A stretch of 64,000 bases of DNA, taken from contig JABYQU010000001.1 of assembly GCA_022264855.1 (NCBI GenBank), positions 930,001-994,000 of the forward strand, in the 5' to 3' direction. Source of the DNA: Lenzites betulinus (lineage: Eukaryota; Basidiomycota; Agaricomycetes; Polyporales; Polyporaceae). The translations under genes and the position numbers were made by a program. The stretch's first letter is position 1. Every line of letters starts with the position of its first letter. The notes under the pieces were generated by a model. It had not been told where the DNA came from, did no database searches, and saw nothing but the letters and a program-made list of their open reading frames with translations. Shown here one piece after another: positions 1 through 10,797 of the stretch.

Positions 1-792
1 AGGACATCGGGCTCGACGGTGACATCGCGCAGTACAACGAGATCGCCGGCCTGTCCGGAGGTCAGTGCAGTGCCGCCTGTCATGACTTCCATACGTGCTG
101 ATACTCATCAACTCGCAGGTCAGAAAATCAAGCTTGTCATTGCTGCCTGCCTGTGGAACAACCCTCAGGTTCGTGCAACATTCCGCAACGATCTTGGCAG
201 GCTCTCAATTATGTTTCATTACGTTATAGATCTGTGTTCTCGACGAACCGAGCAATTTCTTGGACCGGGAGGCCCTCGGAGGCTTGGCTGTAGCCATCAA
301 GGAATGGGCTGGCGCGGTGGTATGTCCATGAAGCTACTTCAGGAACCTGTGTCTAGTGGCTGACGTACGCCTCTGCAGGTGATCATCTCTCACAACGAAG
401 AGTTCGTGACCTCCCTTTGTAAGTTACCGCATCGTACATCATGACTACAGTACCTGACTTGCGCTCCTACAGGCCCCGAGATCTGGCACGTCGATGCGGG
501 CCGCATGGCGCACAAGGGCAAGGTGGCACTCATCGAGGACCCTCTCGCCGTTAAGTCGCCCAAGGGTAGCGGCGCGAACACCCCTGCGAAGGCCAGGACC
601 CCTATGGCCTCTGCCGCCGCCACCCCGGCGGGCAGCGGTGCGGAAGACAAGGGCAACGGAATGCCCATCAAGAAGAAGAAGAAGCTCACGCGCAATCAGA
701 TGAAGGCGCAGGAGGAGCGGCGCCGGGTCAGGAAGCTGAACTGGCTTGCGTTCGGCGGTCCGAGGCCGGAGGACACGGACAGCGACGCCTGA
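1..792 (+). CDS. EF-3/New1-type ABC-F ATPase, C-terminal part (5' end outside window)
   Basis: Cytosolic ribosome-associated ABC-F ATPase of the fungal elongation factor 3 / New1 family, which acts in translation elongation or termination. Exons: <1..60, 119..168, 230..319, 379..418, 473..792; all phases agree. Visible parts of the second ATPase domain are the signature LSGGQ (split by the first intron), Walker B with VLDEPSNFLD, and the H-loop region VIISHNEEFV followed by CPEIWHVD. A basic C-terminal tail with a KKKKK run follows, as is usual for ribosome-binding ends in this family. The wording around WNNP, GGLAVAI and SHNEEFV looks closer to New1 than to canonical EF-3, but this is from memory. 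The gene enters from the left edge, so the start, the HEAT repeats and the first ATPase domain cannot be seen. No frameshift is seen. Confidence 0.9.
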
Positions 793-1724
793 TCGCGCTG
801 TGCCGGCGGGCCTCCGCAGCACCGTGTTGTTCTCTGGGACGTTCAGGTTCGCTATAGACAGGGTCGCGGTTCTTTTGTTCTATACTCGCATAATTTTCTT
901 TCAAATGCACACGCCATAGACGGTCCGAAGGAAGCGGAGCCCTCGAGATGATGATGATGAGGATAACTTAGTATCATTCGCTGAATGATGTATATACAGG
1001 AACGTCGCAGCCGGCGCGGGCGTTGTGGAGGTTCCGTGACTATGTAAGGAGGTAGGGTGGTTAGCTCGATCTGCGGATCAGCCTAAGTATTCCGAGTCAG
1101 GGATATGCGCCTCGGGCGCGTAGGGTGCGGTAGGTGAGCCGTTATACGGAGATAGCAGTTTAAAGGAGAGTGCGGGATGGTACAGTGAGGGATCCATGGG
1201 TCGGTGGCGTTGTACAGTGCGGAGATCGTCTACTGCAAAACCAGGGATAATGGTTAGTACAACAAGCGGCTGGGGAGTCCGTTGAGGTCCGTAGGGGAGG
1301 GAGGTAGTGGATGGCAGGGAGAGGAGAGCGCGTGTGGAGGTGATAAGTTATACAAGAAACTCCCCGAAGGAAGGAGGATGAAAGGGAATAAATATAGCTG
1401 AAAGGAGAAAGGTGCGCGCGAGGTTAAATATGCCAATATGGGGTGCGATGAGATGTAGTGCGGAGTGCGAATAAATAGAACGCAGGATGCAGAAGCGGAG
1501 CAAAAGAATGAGCGTCGGAGAGAGTGGATGAGGAGCGGTGCATAGTATACAATGTGATGCGATGGATAGCGTAAGGTGCAGCGAATAAATAGCGACGATC
1601 AAATAGGCGTGTGTGGGATACTGTGTTGCGGATTAGGGTACGGTGTTGATCTTCGATGGTGCAAATCGGAAGGCAGCCGTAGCGGGAGCGGGAACGGCAG
1701 TGGGCGGAGGGCGCATCTAGCCGC
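793..1724. other. Intergenic, convergent gene ends
   Basis: Lies between the stop of the ABC-F gene and the stop of the C2H2 gene on the other strand. It is AT-richer and purine-rich on the + strand around 1270-1560, with a short GAT microsatellite near 949-961. No coding or RNA gene is supported. Confidence 0.6.
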
Positions 1725-2743
1725 TTAGGTCTGGCGGGACTTGGGTGATGATGACGCCGACGAATAATTCTCCTCTTCTGCGCTTTCGCCCTCCTCGTCC
1801 AAATCGGCGCTGCCCTGGGATTCTTGGCTGCGCGTATGCACCCGCGCATGCCGGCGCATGTTGCTCTGGACACTGAAGCTACGTCCACAGCCTTCGTAAG
1901 GACATGTGTATGCTGTGGCGCCCATCAAAAGACAGTCAGCGTCAGTCAGACAGGACGACACGCAGCGGCCACTCACGCTTCTCTCCGGTGTGCGTGTTGA
2001 GATGTATCTGTCATCATGCAGAATGACAAGGTAAATATGGTTAATCTCTCGCAAACGACTGGATGCCCGGCGCGAGATGTACGTACCCTCAGGCTGCTCG
2101 GCCGCGTGAACCCTTTGCCGCAGTAACTGCACTCGTATCTCGATGTTGAGCTCCGATCACCCAAGCCGGCCTCGCCCCCAGGGTACTGCTGCCTTGAAGA
2201 TCCGGCTGTCAGCCCGGGATATTGCACATGCTGGGCACCAGCATAGGGATAGCTGCCTGTCGGGATTGGAGCGCGTGGGTGAATCTGTCCATACGGCTGC
2301 GTCGGGTACCCGGCAGGGTACGGCTGCATGGTAGTAGGATGTGGCGTCATGCCCTGGGGGTACGCTGGGTAGCCGGCAGGGTCGGAAGAAGTGCGAGGGT
2401 GCTGGGACCCCGTCTGCTGGCTTCTCTGCGCATCCGGGTATGACGGGTAGGAGCGTGGCGTTCCTGGGGCGTAACCATGAGGCGCAGGGGATGACGCCCC
2501 GCGAGACAGCTGTCGGGGATCCTCGTCTGCCAAGGACAGGCGGCTCATATGAGGGGATCGCGTCTGCTCCGGGGGGACCGACCTGGACAATTCCTCTGTT
2601 TCGAACACATATTGTGAGATGCAAGTCCCGCGTAACAGACTTGTGGAAAGCTCACGTCCAAAGATTTGCCTAATAGGGGGGAGCGTTGGCCTTTGCTCAC
2701 CTCGTCCGGAGGGGTCGGTCGAAGAGGATTGACGAGGCGGCAT
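1725..2743 (-). CDS. C2H2 zinc-finger transcription factor (two fingers)
   Basis: Predicted nuclear DNA-binding regulator of 291 aa. Exons on the complement: 2087..2743, 1977..2007, 1725..1912. The middle exon is only 31 nt and supplies the linker IHLNTHTGEK. The first ~200 residues are low-complexity (Pro, Ser, Tyr, Gln rich), with a short conserved-looking patch TLPPIRQIFG near the N-terminus. Finger 1 (about residues 204-226) starts CSYCGKGF with RPSSL in its helix. Finger 2 (about 232-256) starts CPYEGCGRSF with SVQSNMRRH. The C-terminal tail is acidic and Ser-rich. I chose the ATG at 2743; the four codons before it start with GTG. Two tandem fingers joined by TGEK are typical of fungal regulators; the target genes are unknown. 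It shows no sign of damage. Confidence 0.85.
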
Positions 2744-5479
2744 TGGCACGAGCACTAAGGGGTGAGGTTATGGGAAAGGGATGAAGATCGGAAGGGCGGG
2801 TAAGTGGAGGGATAGAGCTGCCGTGCCACTATATACCCTTCGGACAACGAACTGTTGGCAGTTACGGAAACTCGAGGAGACTTCCGAAGCACCAGGCCGC
2901 AGGTGCACATCTCACGGGAAGCAGCTCGATCTGGAGGGGAGATCTGTGACCCTGAATGGATGCTGAAGTGATTTCGGGCGCTCGGGCGCGCCATTACCAC
3001 TGCGGCAAGTCGGTCTCCACGTACCCATGAGCACGTCGACAACGGAGCTGATGACAGTCGTGAACGAGAAGACATTCGGAGCACGCCGCCGGGCAGCTCG
3101 TCCCAACTCCCTCGTCACTATTGGCAAGGCTCAGTCCAAGCAGATGGAACTCAGGGAAGAACGGAAGCAGAGGGGTGCGCCTGGTACGCGTACCGCCTGG
3201 TGGTAAATGATCGAACAGGGTTTGGATTGGAATTGAAAGGATAAACGCCCTCTCGCATTCCGGCGTCACTTCCACCTCGGCATGGAGGCGTATCTGAGAT
3301 CTGCCCGGTCAGTCTCTGGATCACAGATCACTTGAAGCGATACGACGGTCACCTGATGGCAATATGCTGCCTCACTGCTGTCGACGGCCGAGTGTTTGTG
3401 TCGTTGTCGCGCATCGACAGGGGGATGTACGCGGTTGGATGGCGAGGGTGAATGATCGTCTGGTCGTGAAGGCTAATTGCGGGTTGTCCTTCAGTCCTTC
3501 GACCCAGAATTCTGTTTGAACATAATGCAACACTCGTCGTAAGTACAGCTCTGTGTGCGCATGCTCCGACCCATTCAATGTACATGTGGACGGCGCGTAC
3601 AGTAATCAACGCCCGTTGCGATGGCTCAGGCTTTGCTATATGGAATACACGATATGAGCGAATGGACAAGACGTCGATAGTCATCACTAGAGAGTGCAGC
3701 CACACAAGACTTGTGGGATTGGCCCGGCAACATATTGGGCTCAAATGCTCGCGGTAGCACTCACTGACACACCGGCATGCACTGCGATCCGAGATTGCGG
3801 AAACCAGCGCGACTGCAGAGGTGATCGCCCGGGGCCACGGACTCTCGGGGTATGCACCACGTGGAACACGTATATAGTGATTGTCGGGATGCCGGTGCGC
3901 GCGCGGTACCACAAGCGCACACATTTGGCCTGGTGGGCCGCGGAAACGAAAGTCTCTGTTAGGGTCACACATACTGTACAAGACGCGCCACAACCGTATG
4001 GTGTTACGCCTGTTTGTTGCCCTGAGCTTCAACAGGAGTCTTCGTCTTTAGTGACAATGCATGGAGCCCCGCAGCTAGTTCATCGGATAACGCAGAGTAT
4101 ATCATTCGATGCCGTTGCATAGTGTTCTGTAAAGTATAACAGTCAGGCAATACAGTCGCACACGATTCCCATGCGGGCTGGGTGGTTGCGCACCTTTCCA
4201 AGGAACTCTTCGGATACAACGCTGATCGAAAAGTCTGCACCGGGGTTCGAACATCATTGTCAGCGCTCCGCGCGCCCGAAGACAAATGTCATGACACTAC
4301 ATGGGTGAACGTGAGTACGTACGAGTTTCACCATTATCACCACCTTGTGCTCTCATAGCAGCGTGGTGCCTATGTTGCCAAGAGTCGTTGGTGATGTCAA
4401 GTTGCGAAGGCTTGAAGAGCTCGGTGAGCTATCAGAAAGTGCGGAACGAACACATGGTCATCTTAATGAGCGGGAGAGTACGCGGAAGATCAGGATTGGC
4501 CACAGACCTTGGCCCTAATTGCGCTCTCCACAGGCCCTCCTTCCGATGTGGGCTTGGAATCAGAAACGGGACCGGACATCGTCGCCATGGTGTGTGGTCG
4601 GGATAGACGGTTTCGAACGAGGGAGATGGCAAGTCGCCTGGGAGCAAGCATCGACCCGACACAGCTGTTGTATGCAAATCACTCCGCTTTCGCTCACTGC
4701 GGCCGATGAGCTCGTTGGTTGGCCGAGGGGCTACGAGGGAGATGGTGATTGGCAGAAACGAAGAGCGCGGAAGGCTTGATGTCGATGATGCTCATGTTTG
4801 GCGCCCAACATACCGCCGGGGACAGTCGGAGACCGCGGCACTCGCGCAGTTGCAGTTAACAGCTTCGCTCCCAGCGCCCATGCATCGTTCCCCCCAGTCT
4901 AACTCCCTGGTTTATTTATTCTCTGTCATCTGCTGAACGGATGTTCTTCTCGAATCTCGCTGGCCCAGACCACAACACGATCGATTCGTTCAAGAAGTCG
5001 GCGTCATTTGAATAATAACCGTGTCACCGGCAACGCATCTATAGCTGCGGCTACGCATTGGAATGCTACGTACACAAGGCTTGCGACTGTGACGCTCCTG
5101 ATATATTTCTCATATACGTGATGTTGAAAGCAGCGAGTATTTACAGTACTTGCTAAGTTGAATTGCTAGCGCCAGTCACTGAGTCACTAGTCAACCCGCA
5201 CCGGACATGGGTTCTCTTCTAGTGGTCTAGTGGTCTGCGCACTTACAGCCCCCTAAACCGCTAAGGCGCGGCGTTTTGAATGCATAATTAGGTATGTTTG
5301 TTCTATAACAGTTGAAAGCATATTCTGATTGTCCCCCAGTCCCACGTACGAGAACGCCGATGACGACGCGTATCCCGATTATATTCAAGTGTCTTCCCTA
5401 CAAGGTATGGTAGGTTTGGTACAATGACCGCGTAAAGCGACGGTATGCGTGTTCGAGGAGAGAAGCTACAAGTAGCAAG
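2744..5479. other. Gene-poor interval
   Basis: 2.7 kb between the C2H2 start and the end of the first alcohol dehydrogenase. Scattered frames up to 227 codons exist on both strands, but they lack family motifs and consistent splice structure. No RNA gene or transposon end is recognised. It should hold the C2H2 promoter next to 2744. Confidence 0.5.
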
Positions 5480-6601
5480 TTACATATGAGAATCTACTAA
5501 CTTTTGCTGCGGTATCAAGGCTATCCTCGCCCGCACGCGACTGGCTTCAAGATCCTTCACAACCTGCGCACATTCGTCCAAGCCACGGTTCTCGACTGCA
5601 GGCACTACGTTCCCCCTTTCAATCGCTAGAAGACAACCTTCCAGGTCCTCGCAGTCTCCGCCAAAAGAACCCCGAACAGAGAGTTGTCGGACGCCCAGCA
5701 TTAACGGCTTGACTGTCACCGTCTCATGCTCCAGCCCAATCAAAACCACGGTCCCTCCCGGCTTCACAAGCTCTAGGGCTGCGTCCACAGTCGCCTGGAT
5801 ACCGACTATGTCCACTGCCACGTCAATGGACAGCCCCTTCTCATCCAGCAGTGTTTTCAGCGCGTCGGGTTGCACGGCGTAGTCGGCGCCGAGCTTGAGC
5901 GCGAGGTCCAGGTTTTCTTGACGGACGTCGGACGCAATGACTGTGTGCGCCCCAAGGGCGTGCTTCGCGATCTGGATGGCGTTGCTCCCGAGTCCCCCGC
6001 ATCCGATGATGAGGACCGTCTGCCCCGACTTCAAAGCGGCGACCTTCGACAGCGCGTGCCACGGCGTGAGCACGGCGTCCGTCGCGACCGCCACGACCGC
6101 TGGCGGAAGGCGCGGGTGCTTCGGGTCGTTCCCTGGCACCGGGACGACGGTGCATGCACGAGCCACGACGTACTCCGCCCAGCTCCCGTCCAGGCCCAGG
6201 CCGAGCATCGGCCGTGCGAAGCAGATGTTCGCGAGACCGTCGCCACACTTGGCGCACTTGGGCGCGTCGCACGCGTTTGTGAAGAGCACAGCGACGTAGG
6301 TTCCGAGGGTAAGACGTGGGTCCGCCGCGACGCCGTCTCCGAGGCGGACGATGATGCCTGCGCCTTCGTGCCCGAGGGTGTGCACATGCGGGACGTACGG
6401 CTTTGTTGGGGATTCGTGGAGGAGGCGGACGTCGGAGTGGCAGACACCTGCGGCGAGAACTTTCACGAGGACCTGGTCGGACTTAGGGGTAGGCACGGGG
6501 ACGATCTGTCGTTGCGGTTCATTTTGCCCGGGAACGAACCGGTATGCGACCATGGTCTCAGGTACCGGAGGAGGACCATGAGTATCTGTTGTCGGCGCCA
6601 T
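5480..6601 (-). CDS. Zinc-dependent MDR alcohol dehydrogenase, copy 1
   Basis: Intronless 373-aa medium-chain dehydrogenase/reductase, probably a cytosolic NAD(H)-dependent alcohol or aldehyde oxidoreductase. Catalytic zinc candidates are Cys54 (AGVCHSD), His78-Glu79 (LGHEGAG) and Asp175 (ATDAVLTPWHA). Asp175 stands where many alcohol dehydrogenases have Cys. The structural zinc loop has Cys111, 116, 119 and 127, so the first spacing is four residues instead of the usual two. The Rossmann motif GCGGLG is at 200-205, and Asp225 at the end of the second strand suggests NAD rather than NADP. The first ATG is at 6601; the frame extends 19 codons further upstream only to a GTG. A paralogue lies 522 bp upstream in the same orientation. 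The substrate cannot be told from the sequence. Confidence 0.93.
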   Translation of the reverse strand: MAPTTDTHGPPPVPETMVAYRFVPGQNEPQRQIVPVPTPKSDQVLVKVLAAGVCHSDVRLLHESPTKPYVPHVHTLGHEGAGIIVRLGDGVAADPRLTLGTYVAVLFTNACDAPKCAKCGDGLANICFARPMLGLGLDGSWAEYVVARACTVVPVPGNDPKHPRLPPAVVAVATDAVLTPWHALSKVAALKSGQTVLIIGCGGLGSNAIQIAKHALGAHTVIASDVRQENLDLALKLGADYAVQPDALKTLLDEKGLSIDVAVDIVGIQATVDAALELVKPGGTVVLIGLEHETVTVKPLMLGVRQLSVRGSFGGDCEDLEGCLLAIERGNVVPAVENRGLDECAQVVKDLEASRVRARIALIPQQKLVDSHM

Positions 6602-7123
6602 CGTGAAGTCCAGATCCCCGACCGACGCGGACGGTGACTGTGAGGTACGTGGGATCACTAGTGTCCTTCAGTTGGGTATTTATATGGTTGTAGCGTGCTG
6701 CAGGAACGTTATATTTTTTCGCGCCCATACCAGTGCTCTATCCTCATGATGAGGAGCGACAATCTCCGCTCAGCGAAGGTCTCACCTGTGACCTCCTTGC
6801 GGACTTTGCTGCAAGCGCAACCTCGATCACTTAGGGCGCCCTGTCTAAAAGTACCCCAGTCACGTATTGACCGGTATTCAAATATTTGCCGTCGCATCCG
6901 TGAACTCCTTGGCCGTGACTCTTAGGGCACAGTGCACTGGTTTCTCAGCTATCGCACCACCACTCAGAGCCATATAGAGCCATATGAGTTTTTTTCGGAA
7001 GGTTAGTGCCAATTCACAACATGGATTGCGCTCCTATTCGTGAATCATAAGGCACGTTACGTAGACTCTATGTCACGCGGCCCTTGAATACAGAGAAAAG
7101 ACGTAAACTGACGTCAGTACTCT
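6602..7123. other. Spacer between the two dehydrogenase genes
   Basis: Carries the promoter of dehydrogenase copy 1 and the 3' region of copy 2. Apart from the TATA-like element listed separately, nothing is recognised. Confidence 0.6.
6677..6686 (-). promoter_or_regulatory. TATA-like element of dehydrogenase copy 1
   Basis: The complement reads ATATAAATAC about 76 bp upstream of the ATG at 6601, a normal position for a fungal TATA box. Inferred from sequence and position only. Confidence 0.5.
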
Positions 7124-8230
7124 TTAAGGTATGAGGGCTATCCTCGACTGGATCCTTCCTGCAGCCAAATCCTCCACGACCTGTATACACTCATCCATAG
7201 GCCTTTCCTCAACCTCCGGCACGACCTTCCCCGCCTCTATCGCCTGTAGGCAATCCGCCAAGTCCTGAGAATCCCCGCCAAAACTTCCCACAATCTTCAG
7301 CTGCTTGGTGGTCATGGCGAGCGGATTAACCGACACCACATCGTCGCCGAGCCCAATAAGCAAGACCGTCCCGCCCGACCTGACGAGATCCACAGAGGCA
7401 TCCAGGGTGACCTGCTTGCCAACCAAATCGATGGCGATGTCGACCAAGAGACCCTTCTCCTCCAAAAAGGCCTTCAGCTGGCTCGGCATCACAGCGTGGT
7501 CCGCGCCCACCCTCCGCGCCGTCGCCAGGCTCTCCTCGCGGACATCCGACACGACGACTGTGCCGGCGCCCAACACATGCTTCGCGATCTGGATCGCGTT
7601 GATCCCCAGCCCCCCGCACCCGAAGACGAGCACGGTCTGCCCCGGCTGCACGCGCGCCGCCCGCGTGAGCGCATGCCACGGCGTCATCACCGCGTCCGTC
7701 GCAGCCGCGACGATGCCCGGCGCGAGCCGCGCGGACTTGGGGTTGTTGCCCGGGACGGGGACGACGGTGCTCGCGCGCGCGACGACGTACTCCGCCCAGC
7801 AGCCGTCCGAGTTCAGTCCTATCATCGGGCGCATGAAGCAGACGTTCGCGAACCCGCGGCTGCAGCGGTCGCAGTCGGGCTGCTCGCACGCGTTCGTGGT
7901 GAGCACCGCTACGAAGGTGCCGAGGGCGAGGGGCGGGTTTGGGGTTTCCGCTGCGACGCGCTCGCCGAGACCGACGATGATTCCTGCGCCTTCGTGCCCG
8001 AGGGTGTGGGTGTGCGGCGCGAAGGGGTGGGTGGTGGACCATTCGAGGAGGTGCACGTCCGAGTGGCAGACGCCGGCGGCGAGGACTTTCACGAGGACCT
8101 CGTCCACGGCTGGGGTGGGAATGGGGAGGATAGTGCGCTGTGGCACGCTGAGTCCGGGGACGATGCGCCATGCGACCATCGTCTTGCCGGGCGTAGAGGT
8201 GGCGACGTCGGCGGGTGCTGGGGCTATCAT
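7124..8230 (-). CDS. Zinc-dependent MDR alcohol dehydrogenase, copy 2
   Basis: Intronless 368-aa paralogue of the neighbouring dehydrogenase, with the same layout and roughly 60 percent identity by eye. Catalytic zinc candidates are Cys55, His79-Glu80 and Asp179. Structural zinc ligands are Cys115, 120, 123 and 131, with the same unusual C-x4-C-x2-C-x7-C spacing. GCGGLG occupies 204-209 and an Asp again follows the second strand of the NAD fold (VVSDVREE). The start is an ATG at 8230. Both copies share orientation and lack introns, so a tandem duplication of an intronless ancestor is the simplest reading. Both frames are intact and both keep all the metal ligands, so neither looks like a pseudogene. 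The substrate is unknown. Confidence 0.93.
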   Translation of the reverse strand: MIAPAPADVATSTPGKTMVAWRIVPGLSVPQRTILPIPTPAVDEVLVKVLAAGVCHSDVHLLEWSTTHPFAPHTHTLGHEGAGIIVGLGERVAAETPNPPLALGTFVAVLTTNACEQPDCDRCSRGFANVCFMRPMIGLNSDGCWAEYVVARASTVVPVPGNNPKSARLAPGIVAAATDAVMTPWHALTRAARVQPGQTVLVFGCGGLGINAIQIAKHVLGAGTVVVSDVREESLATARRVGADHAVMPSQLKAFLEEKGLLVDIAIDLVGKQVTLDASVDLVRSGGTVLLIGLGDDVVSVNPLAMTTKQLKIVGSFGGDSQDLADCLQAIEAGKVVPEVEERPMDECIQVVEDLAAGRIQSRIALIP

Positions 8231-9421
8231 CGTATGGGTAAGTGTCTGGATGTTGTGTGAGAGCTGCTCATCGTCTTGAATATATATGCTTTCGCAGGGG
8301 ATTATGCGAACATAGAGCTTACATACCGGCGGTCCAACCCGTCCGGATAGCGCATTGCTTCCAGGCTCTTCCGTTCATCTTATGACACTCTGACGGCACT
8401 TGAGTCTCCGATGTTCAGCTAAGTTCTCACCATCGTGGATCCTGAGATAGCGCGTGCTCAATACGCTACAGCAGACACTACATAGCCGGAAAGGATGCTA
8501 GGAAGGCAAGGCCATCACGACGCCGGCACCACTAGCGAGGTAAGTTGCTGATTTTGCGTCTTCGCGCCGCATCACTCGCGCTCGCCCGTGGTCATCGGAC
8601 TTTTTCCGCAGAGCTTGAGCCAACTTCCGAGTACGCACGGGAGCCGGACCTTGGAGAACCCGGCCCGTGATAATAGGAGACGTATACTGGGAAGAAGGGC
8701 CATATGATGATGGCGTACCTACAACGTTCGACCACGGGCTCGTACCGTAGCGTTCCAGTTTGGGATGTCGACATTCGAAACTGGACGAAACTCTTGCGCC
8801 GAGACGTCTGCAGGCATACCCACATGTGCGTTAACAAATGTTTGAGTTATGGTTATTGGAAGCTGGAACACTAACCTTCCAGGCCGCGTGGCACCGCACC
8901 AGTGACAGGAGTCTGCCCGGACCTAGCACCTTGCGCGTATTCCTGTACAACCCCTATGGGATCTTGTGCAGCACGTCGTGATGATGAGTGTCTAGATGAC
9001 AGTCTTGCCTGGCACTTGCCTGGTAGACATTAATCTCCAACTTGTTGAACTCAATCCGAGTGTGTTAAGTTCAGCTGTTTTGCGTGACGTCGAAGATAAG
9101 ATTAGATGTCGGCAAGCTTATGATAGTACTTCAGATCGCCGATCATACTATACAGCACTATGAACCACGCTTGACTTCGCCGTTAGCAACAACGAAACTC
9201 TGCATCTTCTTTCTCCACAGCATTCACATGCATTCTAGTTGGTTCTCGAGCGTGAGCACAGCACAGCACGGTATGACTCATCTCAAAAGCAGCATGAGAA
9301 CAATGACATACTGTATTGGGTAGATTAGATAAGCGCGTTTCGCATAAGTCGTAGATCTATCCGCGCTGCCCTCGCACGGGAACAACTAACTCTTCCTCTT
9401 ACCACCATCATCTCTGCCACT
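8231..9421. other. Divergent intergenic region
   Basis: Shared upstream region of dehydrogenase copy 2 (-) and the Clr2-domain gene (+). No gene is supported. Confidence 0.55.
8278..8288 (-). promoter_or_regulatory. TATA-like element of dehydrogenase copy 2
   Basis: A TATATAT run (complement GCATATATATTC) about 50 bp upstream of the ATG at 8230. Position and composition fit a TATA box; there is no other evidence. Confidence 0.4.
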
Positions 9422-10237
9422 ATGGAGTGCCTCATACGAACCCCGCGCTACGAAGCCCTCCGTACCGCAGGCAACTCCATTTTCATCGTCCTGCCCACCG
9501 ATCCGGCACGGTCAGACGCTGATTCAGCGCTCGCACCTACACAGCGGCAGCCAACACGAGACGAGCAAGGGCTTGTGAACTACTACGATAGCGCCGATGA
9601 GCCGATTGACAGGCTATGGCGGGACAAACTGGGACGATTTCTGTATGATCACGTCGTGAAGGAGGAACTTAAGCAGCGGGGCATCAGACGTGCGTGCTTC
9701 TCCATTATTTTCCCGATTGCGCTAACCCGACCCCCATCCCCGATCGCACAGCGCGAACGAACCCGGAGAAAGTCTATATAACCAACTTCCCTGCAAACTA
9801 CACGTTGTGGGTGCATAAGAAGGGGCATCCGCACGACCCTCGCAAGGATCACTACTTATATGGCGAGTCTCTTTCGATGTACGGTTCTTCTGTCAAAATT
9901 TGCTAACATACCGATCGTACATCCAGGGTCGCGTCATGTCCCTCATTTCCGCTCCCCGATGGAGTTCTGTCTCCATCTAGTATGGCTGCTGGATGGGCAG
10001 CCGATGAAAGCAAACGGGAAGCCCAATTGTCGATGCTGCTATTGCGATGGCTCTATGAGCCAAAGCGATATCTCGTCTGCGCTTGGCCGTTACCACCCAT
10101 CGAAACGTGACAGGGACGGCAAGGACAAGGACAAAGACGGCGATGGAAAGCGCAAGCCACGAACCAAGAAACCCGCCCCGTCGACATCGATTCCGTACAA
10201 GGACTACACGAAGCTGAACACGACGTCTGCTGCGTGA
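9422..10237 (+). CDS. Short protein with Clr2 N-terminal transcription-silencing domain
   Basis: Predicted 229-aa nuclear protein. Exons: 9422..9689, 9752..9862, 9927..10237. The core matches what I recognise as the N-terminal domain of fission yeast cryptic loci regulator 2 (Clr2), a subunit of the SHREC heterochromatin-silencing complex. Visible marks are TNPEKVYITNFP (92-103), DHYLYG (122-127), FRSPMEF (133-139) and a Cys cluster CRCCYC (159-164). Family Clr2 proteins are much longer and carry a second, C-terminal domain. Here the frame ends soon after the N-terminal domain in a Lys/Asp-rich tail, so this is a stand-alone domain version. The second intron starts with GC, not GT; no GT donor nearby keeps the frame. 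Role in silencing is inferred from the domain alone. Confidence 0.78.
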
Positions 10238-10797
10238 TCCTCCCCGCCAATACCCATCCTCTCTTTTGCTTTGGTCTCTACGTCATGCTATGTTCGTTTT
10301 ACAGTGCTATCTCCCACATTACCGTGACCACCGTCCTTGTGAGTATCAGGTCGCTGCTATGCTTTACCAATTCCTACTATGCGGAGCCATGCTCCGGACA
10401 CGGGCCCCTATAATGAGTGTGAAGTTGTACTTAGGAGTCTATGTTATTTTGTATGTGTATCTACAATGAGTCTATTGGTATCTTACACAGCCTAAGAAAT
10501 TCGATCCGATGTATCATAAGAAGCATGAGGGAAGGAGTCACCGACATCGACGCGTCCAGATCGCGGCGGTCCTCGTCCAAAGCCCGTGATACGGCGCGAC
10601 GTGACCGGACGCGTCGTTTGTGACCTTGGAGCCATAATATTGAGCGCGCGCGTACTAAGGCTGGCTTTTGCTCTCTACTTTCATCGACCTTCTGAGTTTC
10701 TGTTCTGCATCTTTACCTTGCTGTCGGACTGCATATAGCCTCTCTGCCTCCTGACGCTGCCTGCGCTGGGAAGAAGATAGCATAACTCATATAACTC
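10238..10797. other. Intergenic
   Basis: 560 bp between two + strand genes. It is AT-rich around 10400-10500. Nothing is recognised. Confidence 0.6.

Noticed and set aside
2589..2661. Apparent 73-nt intron in the first C2H2 gene
   Set aside because: GTGAGC...CCAG looks like an intron, but removing it shifts the frame into a stop, while reading through keeps the gene open.
4230..4260. GGTTCGAAC, a T-loop-like string
   Set aside because: No matching D-arm, anticodon arm or acceptor stem around it.
5215..5290. tRNA-like text (TCTAGTGGTCTAGTGG) near 5220
   Set aside because: No complementary acceptor or T-arm could be folded; it is a short direct repeat only.
5870..8279. Long frames on the + strand opposite both dehydrogenases
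   Set aside because: Antisense shadows of strongly coding GC-rich genes; the minus-strand frames carry all family motifs.
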